Shown: in pieces, positions 32,652 to 44,644 of the stretch
How positions within the stretch are numbered: position 1 is the first letter of the stretch
How the letters are laid out: every line of letters starts with the position of its first letter
Assembly (NCBI GenBank): GCA_030922375.1
Contig: JAVEPB010000092.1
Coordinates: 1-64,000, forward strand
DNA: 64,000 bases
Origin: a bacterium
GTDB lineage: Bacteria > UBA8248
Direction of reading: 5' to 3'
Translations under genes and position numbers: made by a program
The notes under the pieces: generated by a model
Told to the model about the DNA's origin: nothing
Seen by the model: only the letters and a program-made list of their open reading frames with translations
Database searches by the model: none

Positions 32652-33242
32652 ATGTTCGCGATGGGATATTTCAAGCAATTTAAATTTGTTGTAGTAGTAG
32701 GAGCTGCCCTGCTCCTTGCGGTGGGATGTGCCCAACAGACGGTAAAATCCGACGAAGCGGTGGCTTCGGCTTCCCCGGCCATGAAAAAGGCGGGGGCTGC
32801 TGCCTCTCCCCGGGCCATGAGCGAAGGGAGCATGACCGAAGCCGAACGCCGGCGGAGCCGGGCGAACTTCAAAAGATCATTGAGCGAATTTGAAGATGGT
32901 CTCGTTTATTTCGACTTTGATCGCTCGGCGATCCGGCCCGATATGCGGGCTGTCCTTGACCGCAAGGCGCAATTTCTCCTCGATTTTTCGACCGTTCGCG
33001 TTCAGATTGAGGGACATTGCGACGAAAGGGGCACCGCCGAGTACAATGTTGCCCTGGGCCACCGCCGCGGCCAGACCGCGAAGGACTATCTGGTCTCGCT
33101 CGGCGTGTCGGCATCGAGAATCGATACGGTAAGCTACGGGGAAGAGCGGCCCGCCAATTCGGCCTCTCACGAGCTCGCCTGGGCCCAGAATCGCCGGGCG
33201 AAGTTCAACGTGATAGGCGGCATTCCCTCGGGGATGAATTAA
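32652..33242 (+). CDS. pal: Peptidoglycan-associated lipoprotein Pal
   Basis: 196 aa. Lipoprotein signal ending LLLAVGC with lipidation at Cys26, then a flexible Ala/Ser-rich linker (~27-75) and an OmpA-like domain (~80-190). The murein-binding signature VQIEGHCDERGTAEYNVALG and GHRRGQTAKDYLVSLGV are classic Pal. It anchors the outer membrane to murein and binds TolB/TolA. The start at 32652 is set by AGGAGG eight bases upstream. The last codons are followed 26 nt later by a strong terminator. Confidence 0.97.
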   Translation: MFAMGYFKQFKFVVVVGAALLLAVGCAQQTVKSDEAVASASPAMKKAGAAASPRAMSEGSMTEAERRRSRANFKRSLSEFEDGLVYFDFDRSAIRPDMRAVLDRKAQFLLDFSTVRVQIEGHCDERGTAEYNVALGHRRGQTAKDYLVSLGVSASRIDTVSYGEERPANSASHELAWAQNRRAKFNVIGGIPSGMN

Positions 33243-33268
33243 GTTTTTTTGCTTTCGCCACTTAAAGG

Positions 33269-33303
33269 ACTCCCCGGCGGAAATCCGCCGGGGAGTTTTT
33301 TTT
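33269..33303 (+). terminator. Strong rho-independent terminator after pal, abutting cpoB
   Basis: A perfect 13-bp stem (left arm 33269-33281, right arm 33284-33296) with a minimal AA loop is followed by a run of T (33297-33303). The cpoB ATG follows at 33306. The right arm contains GGGGAG, ten bases before that ATG, the only Shine-Dalgarno candidate for cpoB. Confidence 0.9.
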
Positions 33304-33305
33304 CT

Positions 33306-36474
<3,169 letters not shown>

Positions 36475-36570
36475 CGAAACTGCCTGTTTTTATTAGGATT
36501 TCTCGGAAATGGACGACTCAATTCCCTCATCTACTCCGCACCCGGCGTCTTCTGGCAGCGAGCTGACCTC

Positions 36571-37446
36571 GTGAGCAAAATTCGTAAGGCCGTTTTTCCG
36601 GCTGCCGGTCTGGGCACCCGTTTTCTGCCCGCCACCAAGGTGATACCCAAGGAAATGTTGCCCATCGTGGATACGCCTCAGATCCAGATGGGTGTTCAGG
36701 AGGCGCTCGACGCCGGGATCGAGGACATTATATTCATCACCGGCCGGGGCAAGGTCTCGGTGGTCGATCATTTCGATGTCTCCTACGAACTCGAGGACCA
36801 TCTCCAGAACCGCGGAAAATCCGATCTGCATTCGCTTGCGCGGGAGGTCGCCGAAAAGGCGCATGTCGCGGCTATCCGGCAAAAAATCCCGCTCGGCCTG
36901 GGTCATGCGGTTCTCTGCGCCAAATCCGTGGTGGGCAACGAGCCTTTCGCCGTGATTTTGAGCGACGATATTATCCAAAGCCGGCAGCCGGTCATCGGCC
37001 AGATGGCCGAGGCTTACGAGGCGCACGGCGGCGCCATCCTTTCCGTGATGGAGGTGGATGAAGGGGAAATTTCCAAATACGGTTGCGCAACCCCCGCCGA
37101 CGCCCCTTCTCCGGGCCCGCGGCTCACTCCCCTCCAGGGCATGGTCGAGAAGCCACCCGCCAGCGAAGCGCCGTCGAATCTGGCGATCATCGGGCGCTAT
37201 ATTCTTCCGCCCGAGATATTCGGTTGTCTCGAAAATGTTTCCCCCGACGCCAACGGGGAGATACAGCTGACCGACGCGCTCCGTTTGCTTTTAGAAAATT
37301 CCCCGGTGCTCGCCTACGAGTTCGAGGGAAAGCGCTATGACGTGGGAGATAAGCTTGGATTTTTGCAGGCGACCGTGGAATTCGCGCTGGCCCGCGGCGA
37401 TATCGGTCCCCAGTTCAGGGATTATTTGAGGAGCCTGGATCTGTAA
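36571..37446 (+). CDS. galU: UTP-glucose-1-phosphate uridylyltransferase
   Basis: 291 aa. Makes UDP-glucose from UTP and glucose-1-phosphate for envelope polysaccharides and trehalose. The N-terminal nucleotide-binding motif AAGLGTRFLPATKVIPKEML and the following PIVDTPQIQMGVQEAL are diagnostic. LGLGHAVLCAKSVVGNEPFAVILSDD and the C-terminal EGKRYDVGDKLGFLQATVEFA complete the signature. The start is GTG at 36571. The OtsA encoded at 51.6 kb would use its product. Confidence 0.96.
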   Translation: MSKIRKAVFPAAGLGTRFLPATKVIPKEMLPIVDTPQIQMGVQEALDAGIEDIIFITGRGKVSVVDHFDVSYELEDHLQNRGKSDLHSLAREVAEKAHVAAIRQKIPLGLGHAVLCAKSVVGNEPFAVILSDDIIQSRQPVIGQMAEAYEAHGGAILSVMEVDEGEISKYGCATPADAPSPGPRLTPLQGMVEKPPASEAPSNLAIIGRYILPPEIFGCLENVSPDANGEIQLTDALRLLLENSPVLAYEFEGKRYDVGDKLGFLQATVEFALARGDIGPQFRDYLRSLDL

Positions 37447-37462
37447 TGACCCCGTCAGAACC

Positions 37463-37492
37463 TCCGGATGAACCCCATCCTCCGGACTTTTT
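37463..37492 (+). terminator. Possible rho-independent terminator after galU
   Basis: TCCGGA (37463-37468) can pair with TCCGGA (37481-37486), alternatively GGATG with CATCC, followed by five T residues (37488-37492). It lies 17 nt past the galU stop. Imperfect stem, so moderate confidence. Confidence 0.5.
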
Positions 37493-37565
37493 ACAAGAGG
37501 TTCCCACCTCGTGTGTCCCCGGCAGGCAGGGCCCTTGTTTTCGGCCTCGACTTGAGGATTAAGGG

Positions 37566-38840
37566 ATGGAAGCGGACTTAATCCTCCGGATCGCCGCCTT
37601 CGTTTTGTTAATGCTTCTCTCCGCGTTTTTTTCCGCGAGCGAGACGGCTTTTTTCTCCCTCAGCCGTATCCGGGTGCAGATTCTCCGCAAGGAAAGCCGG
37701 CTGGGTGAAAAAATCGCCTCGCTGCTCGATCGCCCGCGCCGGCTGATCATTTCCATCCTGATGGGAAATGAAATAGTCAATATCGTCGCTTCGGCGATAT
37801 TCACGGGCGGGATAATCATCGTATTGGGGGAGGGCCGGAGTTGGCTCGCCCCCATCCTGATGACGCCGATCCTGATGGTGTTCGGAGAAATTTCCCCGAA
37901 ATCATTCGCGGCCCGTTTTCCCGAATCACTGGCCCGGGGTCTGGTGGTTCCGCTGGCCTGGTTTACCAGTATTATCCAGCCGGTCCGCAGGGTATTTCTC
38001 CATGTTGCTAACGCGGTCCTATCTCTTTTGGGGGCTTCGGCGAGGGATCATAGCAATATCCTGATGGAAGACGAATTCCTGACATTGGTCGAGGCGGGTC
38101 TCGAGGAGGGCGAACTGGACGCCACCGAACAGGCCTATATCCGGAATATTTTCGAATTCTACGACAGAAGCGTTGGCGAGATCACGATTCCCCGCACGGA
38201 CATGGTGTGCTGGGAGGCCAGCCTGCCGCTTTCCGAGATATCGAGGCTGGTGCGGGAGTCGGCCCACTCGCGCGTCCCCATATACGAGGGCGACCGCGAC
38301 CATATCGCGGGGATACTTTATCTGAGGGATTTCCTGGGCGTCTCGGGGCAAACGCAATTCGACCTCAATCTTGCATTACCGCGTGAGTTGCTGCGTGAGC
38401 CGTTGATCGTTCCCGAGGGCATGAAGCTCGATGCGCTCTTCCGCATCTTTCGGCAGGAGAGAACCCATCTGGCGATCGTGGCCGATGAGTTCGGAGGGGT
38501 CGCCGGATTGGTGACGATGACCGACCTCCTGGATGAAATATTCGGTGAAATTCGGGACGAATTCGACGAGGAGGAAGAAGCGGATATCGAAAAACAGCCC
38601 GACGGCGCTTTCATATGCAAGGCGCGGGTTCCTTTGTGGGATTTTTCAGAGCAAACCGGCTGGCTTCTACCGGACTACTCCGAGGCCCATTCGGTGGGCG
38701 GCCTGGTGTTCACGCTGATGGGGCATGTGCCCGAACCGGGCGAGAGCGTCCGCTACGGGGGAGTCGAGTTCACGGTTCTCGGGGTGGAGAACACCCGGGT
38801 GGTCCGGCTGCGGGCCATGCGCACCGAGGAGCCAGTGTAA
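37566..38840 (+). CDS. CorC/HlyC-family protein with CNNM (DUF21) and CBS domains, paralogue 1
   Basis: 424 aa. An N-terminal CNNM transmembrane domain (~1-140; ILRIAAFVLLMLLSAFFSASETAFFSL) is followed by two CBS domains (~205-325: MTDLLDEIFGEIRDEFDEEEE at the end) and a CorC_HlyC transporter-associated domain (~335-420). Members are implicated in Mg2+/Co2+ efflux or membrane stress resistance; haemolysin annotations are historical. The stop overlaps the next gene as TAATG, pairing it with a paralogue of the same architecture. Confidence 0.93.
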   Translation: MEADLILRIAAFVLLMLLSAFFSASETAFFSLSRIRVQILRKESRLGEKIASLLDRPRRLIISILMGNEIVNIVASAIFTGGIIIVLGEGRSWLAPILMTPILMVFGEISPKSFAARFPESLARGLVVPLAWFTSIIQPVRRVFLHVANAVLSLLGASARDHSNILMEDEFLTLVEAGLEEGELDATEQAYIRNIFEFYDRSVGEITIPRTDMVCWEASLPLSEISRLVRESAHSRVPIYEGDRDHIAGILYLRDFLGVSGQTQFDLNLALPRELLREPLIVPEGMKLDALFRIFRQERTHLAIVADEFGGVAGLVTMTDLLDEIFGEIRDEFDEEEEADIEKQPDGAFICKARVPLWDFSEQTGWLLPDYSEAHSVGGLVFTLMGHVPEPGESVRYGGVEFTVLGVENTRVVRLRAMRTEEPV

Positions 38841-40105
38841 TGTCTCTCACGATCTTCATTCCCATCGGAATTTTGCTCCTCATCGGCGAGGCGCTTTTTT
38901 CGGGCTCAGAGATAGCCATCATTTCCGCGAACCGCGCCCGCCTTCGCACCCTGGCGAACGAGGGCGACCGCGGGGCCGAAACGGCGCTGCGCCTGATCGA
39001 GGCGCCCGAGTGGCTGATGGGAACGATTCTGACCTGCCACAACGCCTGTTTTGTAACCAATGTGGCGCTGGCGACGCTGGCGGCGATAGAGCTTGTCGGC
39101 CCCAGGTACGGGGAGCTTCTTTCGATCTTGTTGGTTATCCCGTTCCTCGTGATTTTCGGCGAGGTGGTTCCGAAGAGCTATTGCCAGGATCGCGCGGACA
39201 CCCTCGCGCCCCGGCTGGCCCGGATTGTATGGGCCGCGCGGGGGTTGGTGTATCCCATTGTGTGGCTGCTCAACCGTCTGATCCAATCCGTCCTGAACCG
39301 GGGAAGCGAGACAAACCACAGAAGCCCCTTCGTCACCCGCCAGGAGCTTGAGGTCCTCGTCGAGGAGCCCAGAGAGGGCGACCTCCAGGCGGGCGAGCGA
39401 AAGATGATCGGACGCATTTTGTCCTTTGGCGATTTGGATGTCGCGAATGTCATGGTGCCCCAGGTCGAGGTCTCGGCCGTGGACGAAGAGTCCACCATCG
39501 AGGAAGTGATCGAGCGAATCAAGGGGGACGGCCACTCCAGCATCCTGGTCTACAAAGAGGAGATTCATCATATCGTCGGGGCCGTCAACGCTAGGGATAT
39601 CATCGCGATTGGCGAGGAAGCGAACGGCCCGCTCAAAGAAAAACCTGAATTGATGCGCTCTCCCTACTTTGTCCCCGAATCCCAGCCGGCGGACGTCCTC
39701 CTCGAAAACATGCAGCGCGAGAAAGTGAAACTCGCGGTGGTGGTGGACGAGTACGGCGGGTGCGTGGGCGTCGTCACGATGGAAGACCTGGTCGAGGAGA
39801 TCGTCGGGGAGATCAGCGATGAATTCGACGTGGACGAAGGCGGGCTTTTCCAGCGTACCCCGGACGGAAAATTCATGGTGGACGCCCGGATGGAGGTCGA
39901 GGCGGTGCGCGAGGAGCTTTCGATTCCCGTGCCCGAGGGCGACTACGAAACCCTGGGTGGTTACCTCCTCGAGGTGTTTGAGCACATCCCCAAAAAGGGA
40001 GAGCGGGTGACGATCGATGGATGGACGTTCACCGTGGAAGAAGCCACCGAGAGGCTAATCGAGAAAGTCGGCTGCGAGCCGGTTTCGGGGGGCCGGGCTC
40101 CGTAA
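38840..40105 (+). CDS. CorC/HlyC-family protein with CNNM (DUF21) and CBS domains, paralogue 2
   Basis: 421 aa. Same domain order as its upstream neighbour: CNNM (~1-160; ILLLIGEALFSGSEIAIISANRARL), two CBS domains (~195-330; VVDEYGGCVGVVTMEDLVEEIVGE) and CorC_HlyC (~340-415; LGGYLLEVFEHIPKKGERV). The ATG at 38840 shares its A with the preceding stop codon (TAATG). A tandem pair like this suggests a hetero-oligomeric ion transporter, which is inference. An upstream extension of the frame from 38615 is [12 protein letters not shown] noise within the first gene. Confidence 0.93.
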   Translation: MSLTIFIPIGILLLIGEALFSGSEIAIISANRARLRTLANEGDRGAETALRLIEAPEWLMGTILTCHNACFVTNVALATLAAIELVGPRYGELLSILLVIPFLVIFGEVVPKSYCQDRADTLAPRLARIVWAARGLVYPIVWLLNRLIQSVLNRGSETNHRSPFVTRQELEVLVEEPREGDLQAGERKMIGRILSFGDLDVANVMVPQVEVSAVDEESTIEEVIERIKGDGHSSILVYKEEIHHIVGAVNARDIIAIGEEANGPLKEKPELMRSPYFVPESQPADVLLENMQREKVKLAVVVDEYGGCVGVVTMEDLVEEIVGEISDEFDVDEGGLFQRTPDGKFMVDARMEVEAVREELSIPVPEGDYETLGGYLLEVFEHIPKKGERVTIDGWTFTVEEATERLIEKVGCEPVSGGRAP

Positions 40106-40154
40106 AACCCCCCCCGGCGGAAGCGGGGGTGGCGAATAATTTATTAAAGGGGCC

Positions 40155-41225
40155 TCATGCGGAAAGCGGGGCGGGAACCTCGATTCCCGTATCCCTGGAT
40201 ATGCCCTGGAGCGTTTCCCACTGGGCCTCCTCGTAGGGGATGCCGTTTGACCTGGCGTCGGCCATGCGGCGCGCCTCGCGCTCGCCCGGGAGGAGCATCT
40301 CGGGTCCCCCGTACTTCCTGATGTCGCTGACGGTCTCCTCCAGGCGGCGGCGGGCTTCCTCCTCGGGAAACAAGAAGTCTATTCGCCAGGCTTCGAAGGT
40401 CTGGGACACCCGGCTTTTAGGCGTCTCCCGCATGTTTTTGATTCGCCCGGTGGATCCCCCGCCGATGACGTTGTCCAGCTCGACGAGAATATTCAACCCC
40501 GATCCCTTATAGCCGAAAGTCTCCCCTCCCAGGGGAAGAACCGAACCGCCGATCAATCTTTCGTAGGGAACCACTCCTTCGAGCACGTTGCCGTCCTTGT
40601 CCTTGAAATAATCGGGAGGGATGGGGGTGCCCGATCTCGTGGCGCGAATCGCCGGGCTCACCGCGCGTTGCGTCGTGGCGATATCGATGACGATGGCTTC
40701 ATCGCCGCAGGGAAGTCCCCAGGCGATGGGGTTTGTTCCCAGCCGGACGCGGCATCCGCCATATGGCATCATCCAGGCGCCCGAGGTGCAGGTGGCCCGG
40801 GCGGCGAAACCCCGCGCGATTAGCGCCTCGACATATACACAGGCCGCCCCGAAATGATTCGCGTCGTGGACGTGGACCCGGCCACAGCCGTATTTCTCGG
40901 CCAGATCGCCCGCGAGCTGGGCGGCTTCCATCGCCGCCGCGGGTCCGAGGCCGCCGTTGGCGTTTATCGCGGCGACAGCCCACCCGCTGTTCCGCTTCAT
41001 CTCGGGAAGCGCCTTTATATCGATGGCGTCCTGCCGGGTTCGATCAACGAGCTCTCTCAATCCGGTGCCCCCGGCGACGCCGTGGCTGGATATTCCTCTC
41101 AAATCGGCGGCGGCGAGCACTTCCGCCGTTGTTCTGGCCCGATCCGCCGCCGCCCCGAGCGATTGAGTCACATCCGAGGCGAAATCGGTCAGCGCTTCCG
41201 GCGAGATGCGTCTGGAATTCTCCAT
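40155..41225 (-). CDS. Ldh2/MDH-family NAD(P)-dependent oxidoreductase
   Basis: 356 aa. Malate/L-lactate/ureidoglycolate/sulfolactate dehydrogenase superfamily, unrelated to Rossmann-type LDH. Signatures: ADLRGISSHGV (~41-51, catalytic His), HDANHFGAACVYVE (~123), PIAWGLPCGDEAIVIDIATTQ and a Gly-rich GYKGSGLNILVELDNVIGGG region. Substrate specificity among 2-hydroxy acids is not predictable. Start ATG at 41225; the downstream end converges with the CorC pair. Confidence 0.9.
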   Translation of the reverse strand: MENSRRISPEALTDFASDVTQSLGAAADRARTTAEVLAAADLRGISSHGVAGGTGLRELVDRTRQDAIDIKALPEMKRNSGWAVAAINANGGLGPAAAMEAAQLAGDLAEKYGCGRVHVHDANHFGAACVYVEALIARGFAARATCTSGAWMMPYGGCRVRLGTNPIAWGLPCGDEAIVIDIATTQRAVSPAIRATRSGTPIPPDYFKDKDGNVLEGVVPYERLIGGSVLPLGGETFGYKGSGLNILVELDNVIGGGSTGRIKNMRETPKSRVSQTFEAWRIDFLFPEEEARRRLEETVSDIRKYGGPEMLLPGEREARRMADARSNGIPYEEAQWETLQGISRDTGIEVPAPLSA

Positions 41226-41239
41226 GAATAAAACGCTTT

Positions 41240-41950
41240 CTATTTTTTATAGGGAATGCATAAGGTGAACGATACGCCTCCGCCCGGAGGGGTTTCTACA
41301 ATTAATTCCCCGCCCCAAAGCCTGGCGGTGAGGTACGAGCGGTAAAGACCGATGCCCACTCCTTCGAAGCCTTTGGCCTCCTGGAGACAGGCGTCAAGCC
41401 ATTCGAGGACAGTGCCGGTCCCGGCCGGAGGAGAATGCGCCGCGCTATTTTCGGTGGAAAAGCAAATGTTATCTTCATCGCGGGACAAACGGACCAGAAT
41501 GGTTCCCCCCTCAGGGGAGAGAAGTATCACCGCGTCGAGCAGGTCGTTAATCAGAGTGGCGAGCCGGGCTTTGTCGCCCGTGACGTGGAGGGCCGAGGAC
41601 GGCATTTCCGGCTGAAACCTGTAGCCGTGAAGGCGCCGTAGCCGCTTGCTGATTTGCTCGCTGAGAAGGGCGGCCAAATCGACGGTCTCCTCTTTATCAA
41701 TCAACTCCCCCGATTCAATCGCGGCGGTATCAACAAGATCGCGGATGCAGCGGTCCAGTCTGTAAACGGGTTCCGAGAGCTCGGCCAAACTCTCGCGAAG
41801 CACAATAAGGTTGGTTTCGTTGGTCAGATCCTGGAAGCGGCTTCGAAACTCGGCGAAAGGTTCGCCGAGGTCGCGGCTCACGAGCCGTAAGAAGAGCGAA
41901 TCCTTTCGGGCGTTTTGTTCGGCGGTATGATCCTCGGACCCATCGTTCAC
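41240..41950 (-). CDS. Degenerate histidine-kinase-like protein lacking the phosphoacceptor His
   Basis: 236 aa, no membrane or sensor domain. The N-terminal half aligns by eye with a HisKA dimerisation helix, but the H-box reads LVSRDLGEPFAEF where FxxxxSHELRTPL is expected, so the His is replaced by Arg. The C-terminal half resembles HATPase_c: the N-box region DKARLATLINDLLDAVILLSP lacks the usual Asn-Ala-x-Lys. The DxGxG G1 motif is not recognisable (STENSAAHSP), while a G2-like GVGIGLYRSYL and the last strands (WGGELIVETPPGGGVSFTLCIP) remain. It is probably catalytically dead and acts as a partner or phosphatase-like scaffold. No response regulator lies nearby. Confidence 0.75.
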   Translation of the reverse strand: MNDGSEDHTAEQNARKDSLFLRLVSRDLGEPFAEFRSRFQDLTNETNLIVLRESLAELSEPVYRLDRCIRDLVDTAAIESGELIDKEETVDLAALLSEQISKRLRRLHGYRFQPEMPSSALHVTGDKARLATLINDLLDAVILLSPEGGTILVRLSRDEDNICFSTENSAAHSPPAGTGTVLEWLDACLQEAKGFEGVGIGLYRSYLTARLWGGELIVETPPGGGVSFTLCIPYKK

Positions 41951-42052
41951 CTTGATCTCCCGCTGGCTGAAAGCACCCTTCGCGGCCGGGGTCAGGCGTG
42001 ATTCTCCGCGATCTTCATATGGCTGTCAAAAACGGGCGAGCGGGCGCCCGGC

Positions 42053-42502
42053 CTAAAAGGAAATATTTTGCGCCTGCAAATCCCCGGCGGCGTCGAGAAT
42101 GACTCTGGCCGTTCCCCGCGTCATGGGCTCGAGGTTTTCCAGCTCCTCCAGCGGGACCCACCTTGCCTCGGTGATGTCGCTTCGGGGTTTGAGCGAGCCT
42201 CCCGAGGGGCGGCATACGAAATCGACGAGGACATAGTGATACTGCACCCGGTCCCAGTTGTCCCGCGTGATGCGGTCGAGAACCGCGCAACGCGAGACGA
42301 TCTCGACGGTGAGGCCCGTTTCTTCGAGCACCTCACGCTTGCATGCCTCCTCGAGCGTCTCGCCCAGTTTGAGGGCCCCGCCGGGAACGCTCCAGTTTCC
42401 CGCTCCCGGGGCCTTGCCCCTCCGCGCCATCAGGACTTTTCCTTCGCTGAAGATGATGGCCCCGACCCCGACAATGGGCCGAAGGGGATATTCGCGGCTC
42501 AT
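42053..42502 (-). CDS. Nudix hydrolase (ADP-ribose pyrophosphatase-like)
   Basis: 149 aa, a single Nudix domain. The Nudix box is intact: GGALKLGETLEEACKREVLEETGL (G-x5-E-x7-REVLEETGL). The N-terminus RPIVGVGAIIFSEGKVLMARRGKAPGAGNWSVPGG is typical of ADP-ribose/8-oxo-dGTP-type housecleaning enzymes. The substrate is unknown. Start ATG at 42500-42502. It is transcribed away from the EamA gene at 42617. Confidence 0.92.
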   Translation of the reverse strand: MSREYPLRPIVGVGAIIFSEGKVLMARRGKAPGAGNWSVPGGALKLGETLEEACKREVLEETGLTVEIVSRCAVLDRITRDNWDRVQYHYVLVDFVCRPSGGSLKPRSDITEARWVPLEELENLEPMTRGTARVILDAAGDLQAQNISF

Positions 42503-42616
42503 ATGGCCTCCCGTATTTGTTTATGTTAACACCGGTGAGAAACCAGACCGTAGCATTCCATCCGCCGCCGGAAAAGTATAACGGCGTTGCTCGGCGAAAT
42601 CCTGACGGAGGATAAA

Positions 42617-43459
42617 TTGCCGCCGGAAATCGTTTTTGCGCTCCTGTCCATGTGCTTTCTCGGCACGAGCGATTTTCTCTATAAATGGGGCCAAAAGTGG
42701 GATTTGCGGGGCGGCCCGTTCATGTTGGTGCAGAATTTCGCCTATATGCCCACCGCCTTCGGCCTTGCCTTGCTTCGCTCGGAGCTGGCGTGGAACCCCG
42801 GTCTCTGGTTCGGCCTCCTGAACGGCGTTCTCGCTTTCACGGCATTCCTCTTTATCCTTCTGGCGATGCGGCGGGGGGAGGCCGTCACGCTCATACCCAT
42901 CGTGCGGCTGAATTTCGCGGTGACCGCCCTTATGACGATCACCCTGATCGGGGAGGAAGTGACCCTGCTCAAGGGCGCGGCTCTACTCTTGGCGGGCTCG
43001 GCGGTGCTGGCCGGGGGGTCGGGCATTTTCTCCGGCAGGGGAGACCGGCGCGCCCTCGCCCTGGCGGTGGGTGCCATGGTCCTGTTTGGGTTTGTCGGGT
43101 TATTCATCAAAATCGGGCTCGGCTTGGGGGCGAACCCCGCGGCCATGACACTCGCGCAGAGCCTGGGCGTTTTCTGCATGGCGCTTCCGTATGCGATCCG
43201 ATCGGGTGACCCGATTCCCCGGCGCGGGGGGGCGCTGTGGGTCCCCCTTGTTTGCGGGGTGCTCACCTCTTCGAGCTATGTCTCGCTATCGGTCGGATTC
43301 ACCTATGGGGACGCCGTGGTGATAGCGCCCATCGCTCAGTTGAGTTTCGTCCTCACGGGGCTGCTGGCGATTATCTTTCTCGGGGAAAGACTCTCCCCGC
43401 GAAAGGGGCTCGGCGTGGCCTGCGCGGTTCTGTCTATTCTGATCTTCGCGGCGGCCTGA
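42617..43459 (+). CDS. EamA/DMT-superfamily permease, about 10 TM (copy 1)
   Basis: About 280 aa with ten hydrophobic helices in two EamA repeats (~1-135 and ~145-280). The second repeat contains AQLSFVLTGLLAIIFLGERLSPRKGLG, a family hallmark; the first ends ALMTITLIGEEVTLLKGAAL. Inner-membrane exporter of metabolites or amino acids; substrate unknown. The start is likely the TTG at 42617, which has GGAGG five bases upstream; a TTG at 42587 gives a longer frame without a ribosome-binding site. A second EamA gene is at 46.4 kb. Confidence 0.87.
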   Translation: MPPEIVFALLSMCFLGTSDFLYKWGQKWDLRGGPFMLVQNFAYMPTAFGLALLRSELAWNPGLWFGLLNGVLAFTAFLFILLAMRRGEAVTLIPIVRLNFAVTALMTITLIGEEVTLLKGAALLLAGSAVLAGGSGIFSGRGDRRALALAVGAMVLFGFVGLFIKIGLGLGANPAAMTLAQSLGVFCMALPYAIRSGDPIPRRGGALWVPLVCGVLTSSSYVSLSVGFTYGDAVVIAPIAQLSFVLTGLLAIIFLGERLSPRKGLGVACAVLSILIFAAA

Positions 43460-43465
43460 AGCGGG

Positions 43466-44644
43466 TCAGATCACCCCGTCCCGGCGCAGCGCGTCCACAT
43501 CATCGGCCGCCATCCCCAGCCATTCGCCCAATATCTCACTGGTGTGGGCTCCCAGGGCGGGGCCCGTCCAGCGGATTTCCTGCGGCGTTTCTGACATGCG
43601 CGGCGCGGTATTTTGCATGGGCACCTCCCCGAAATCGGGGTCGGTTATATTTTTAATAAGCTCTCTTTCGCGAAAATGAGGATCGGCAATAATATCCTCG
43701 ATATCGTAAATCGGCATCGCGGTGACGCCCCCCTCCACGAAACGGCCCATGTTCTCCTCGCAGGTGCGTTGGCCGATTTCGGCGGCGACGATCGCGTCGA
43801 GTTCGGGGTTGTTGGCGACCCGGGTGATGTTGTCCTTGAACCGCGGATCGGAAATGAGGTCGGCCCGATCCAGGCCCTTGACCAGGCGCTCGAACATGGG
43901 CTGGGTCGAGGCCGAGATGGCGATCCATCGGTTGTCGCTCGTCGGATAACAGTTTCGAGGGGAGGAGTTTTCGGAAAGATTCCCGGTGCGTTTGTATTTT
44001 TTGCCGTTCAGCACGAACTCGGCGGCGTGGGGGCCGATGATGGTGAATAAGGGTTCGTAGAGCGCCAGATCGATGACCTGGCCTTTTCCGCCGCCGAGGG
44101 CGTCCCGCCGGTAGAGGGCGAACATGGTGGAGGCGACCCCGTAGAGGCCCGCCGTCATGTCCGCGATGGGGACCGGCGGCAGCAGCGGCGGAGAGTCGGG
44201 GAATCCGTTCAGCGCGCTGAAGCCGGAGGCCGCTTCGACCAACGTGCCGAACCCGGGGCGATCCCGGTAGGGGCCGTCCTGTCCCCAGCCGGAAATCCTC
44301 ACGATGACGAGGCGGGGGTTCACCTCGTGGAGCTCGCCGGGGGACAGGCCCCACGATTCGAGTTTGCCCGGAAAAAAATTCTCGGCGAGTACATCCGCCT
44401 CCGCCGCCAGATTTTTTAAAAGCGCTTGTCCCTCCACCTTAGTCAGATCGAGGGTGATGGATTTTTTTCCGCGCCCGTAGACCTTCCACCACGAAGGACT
44501 CCAGGCCCGGAGGGTGTCCCCCCGGCGGGGGACCTCGACCTTCACCACGTCGGCGCCCGCGTCGGCGAGCAGCATTCCGTAATAGCCGCCGACGATGAGG
44601 CGGGTCAGATCGAGAACTTTCACGCCCTCGAGAGGAGCCGTCAT
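43466..44644 (-). CDS. Class III (CaiB/BaiF) acyl-CoA transferase
   Basis: 392 aa. N-terminal LEGVKVLDLTRLIVGGYYGMLLADAGADVVKVE is the family signature. The catalytic Asp is in PIADMTAGLYGVAS (~167), and GFGTLVEAASGFSALNG plus the C-terminal PALGAHTSEILGEWLG are typical. The enzyme moves CoA between carboxylic acids through an Asp-CoA anhydride intermediate. Which acids are used here cannot be read. The 3' end converges with the EamA gene, with a six-base gap. Confidence 0.93.
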   Translation of the reverse strand: MTAPLEGVKVLDLTRLIVGGYYGMLLADAGADVVKVEVPRRGDTLRAWSPSWWKVYGRGKKSITLDLTKVEGQALLKNLAAEADVLAENFFPGKLESWGLSPGELHEVNPRLVIVRISGWGQDGPYRDRPGFGTLVEAASGFSALNGFPDSPPLLPPVPIADMTAGLYGVASTMFALYRRDALGGGKGQVIDLALYEPLFTIIGPHAAEFVLNGKKYKRTGNLSENSSPRNCYPTSDNRWIAISASTQPMFERLVKGLDRADLISDPRFKDNITRVANNPELDAIVAAEIGQRTCEENMGRFVEGGVTAMPIYDIEDIIADPHFRERELIKNITDPDFGEVPMQNTAPRMSETPQEIRWTGPALGAHTSEILGEWLGMAADDVDALRRDGVI

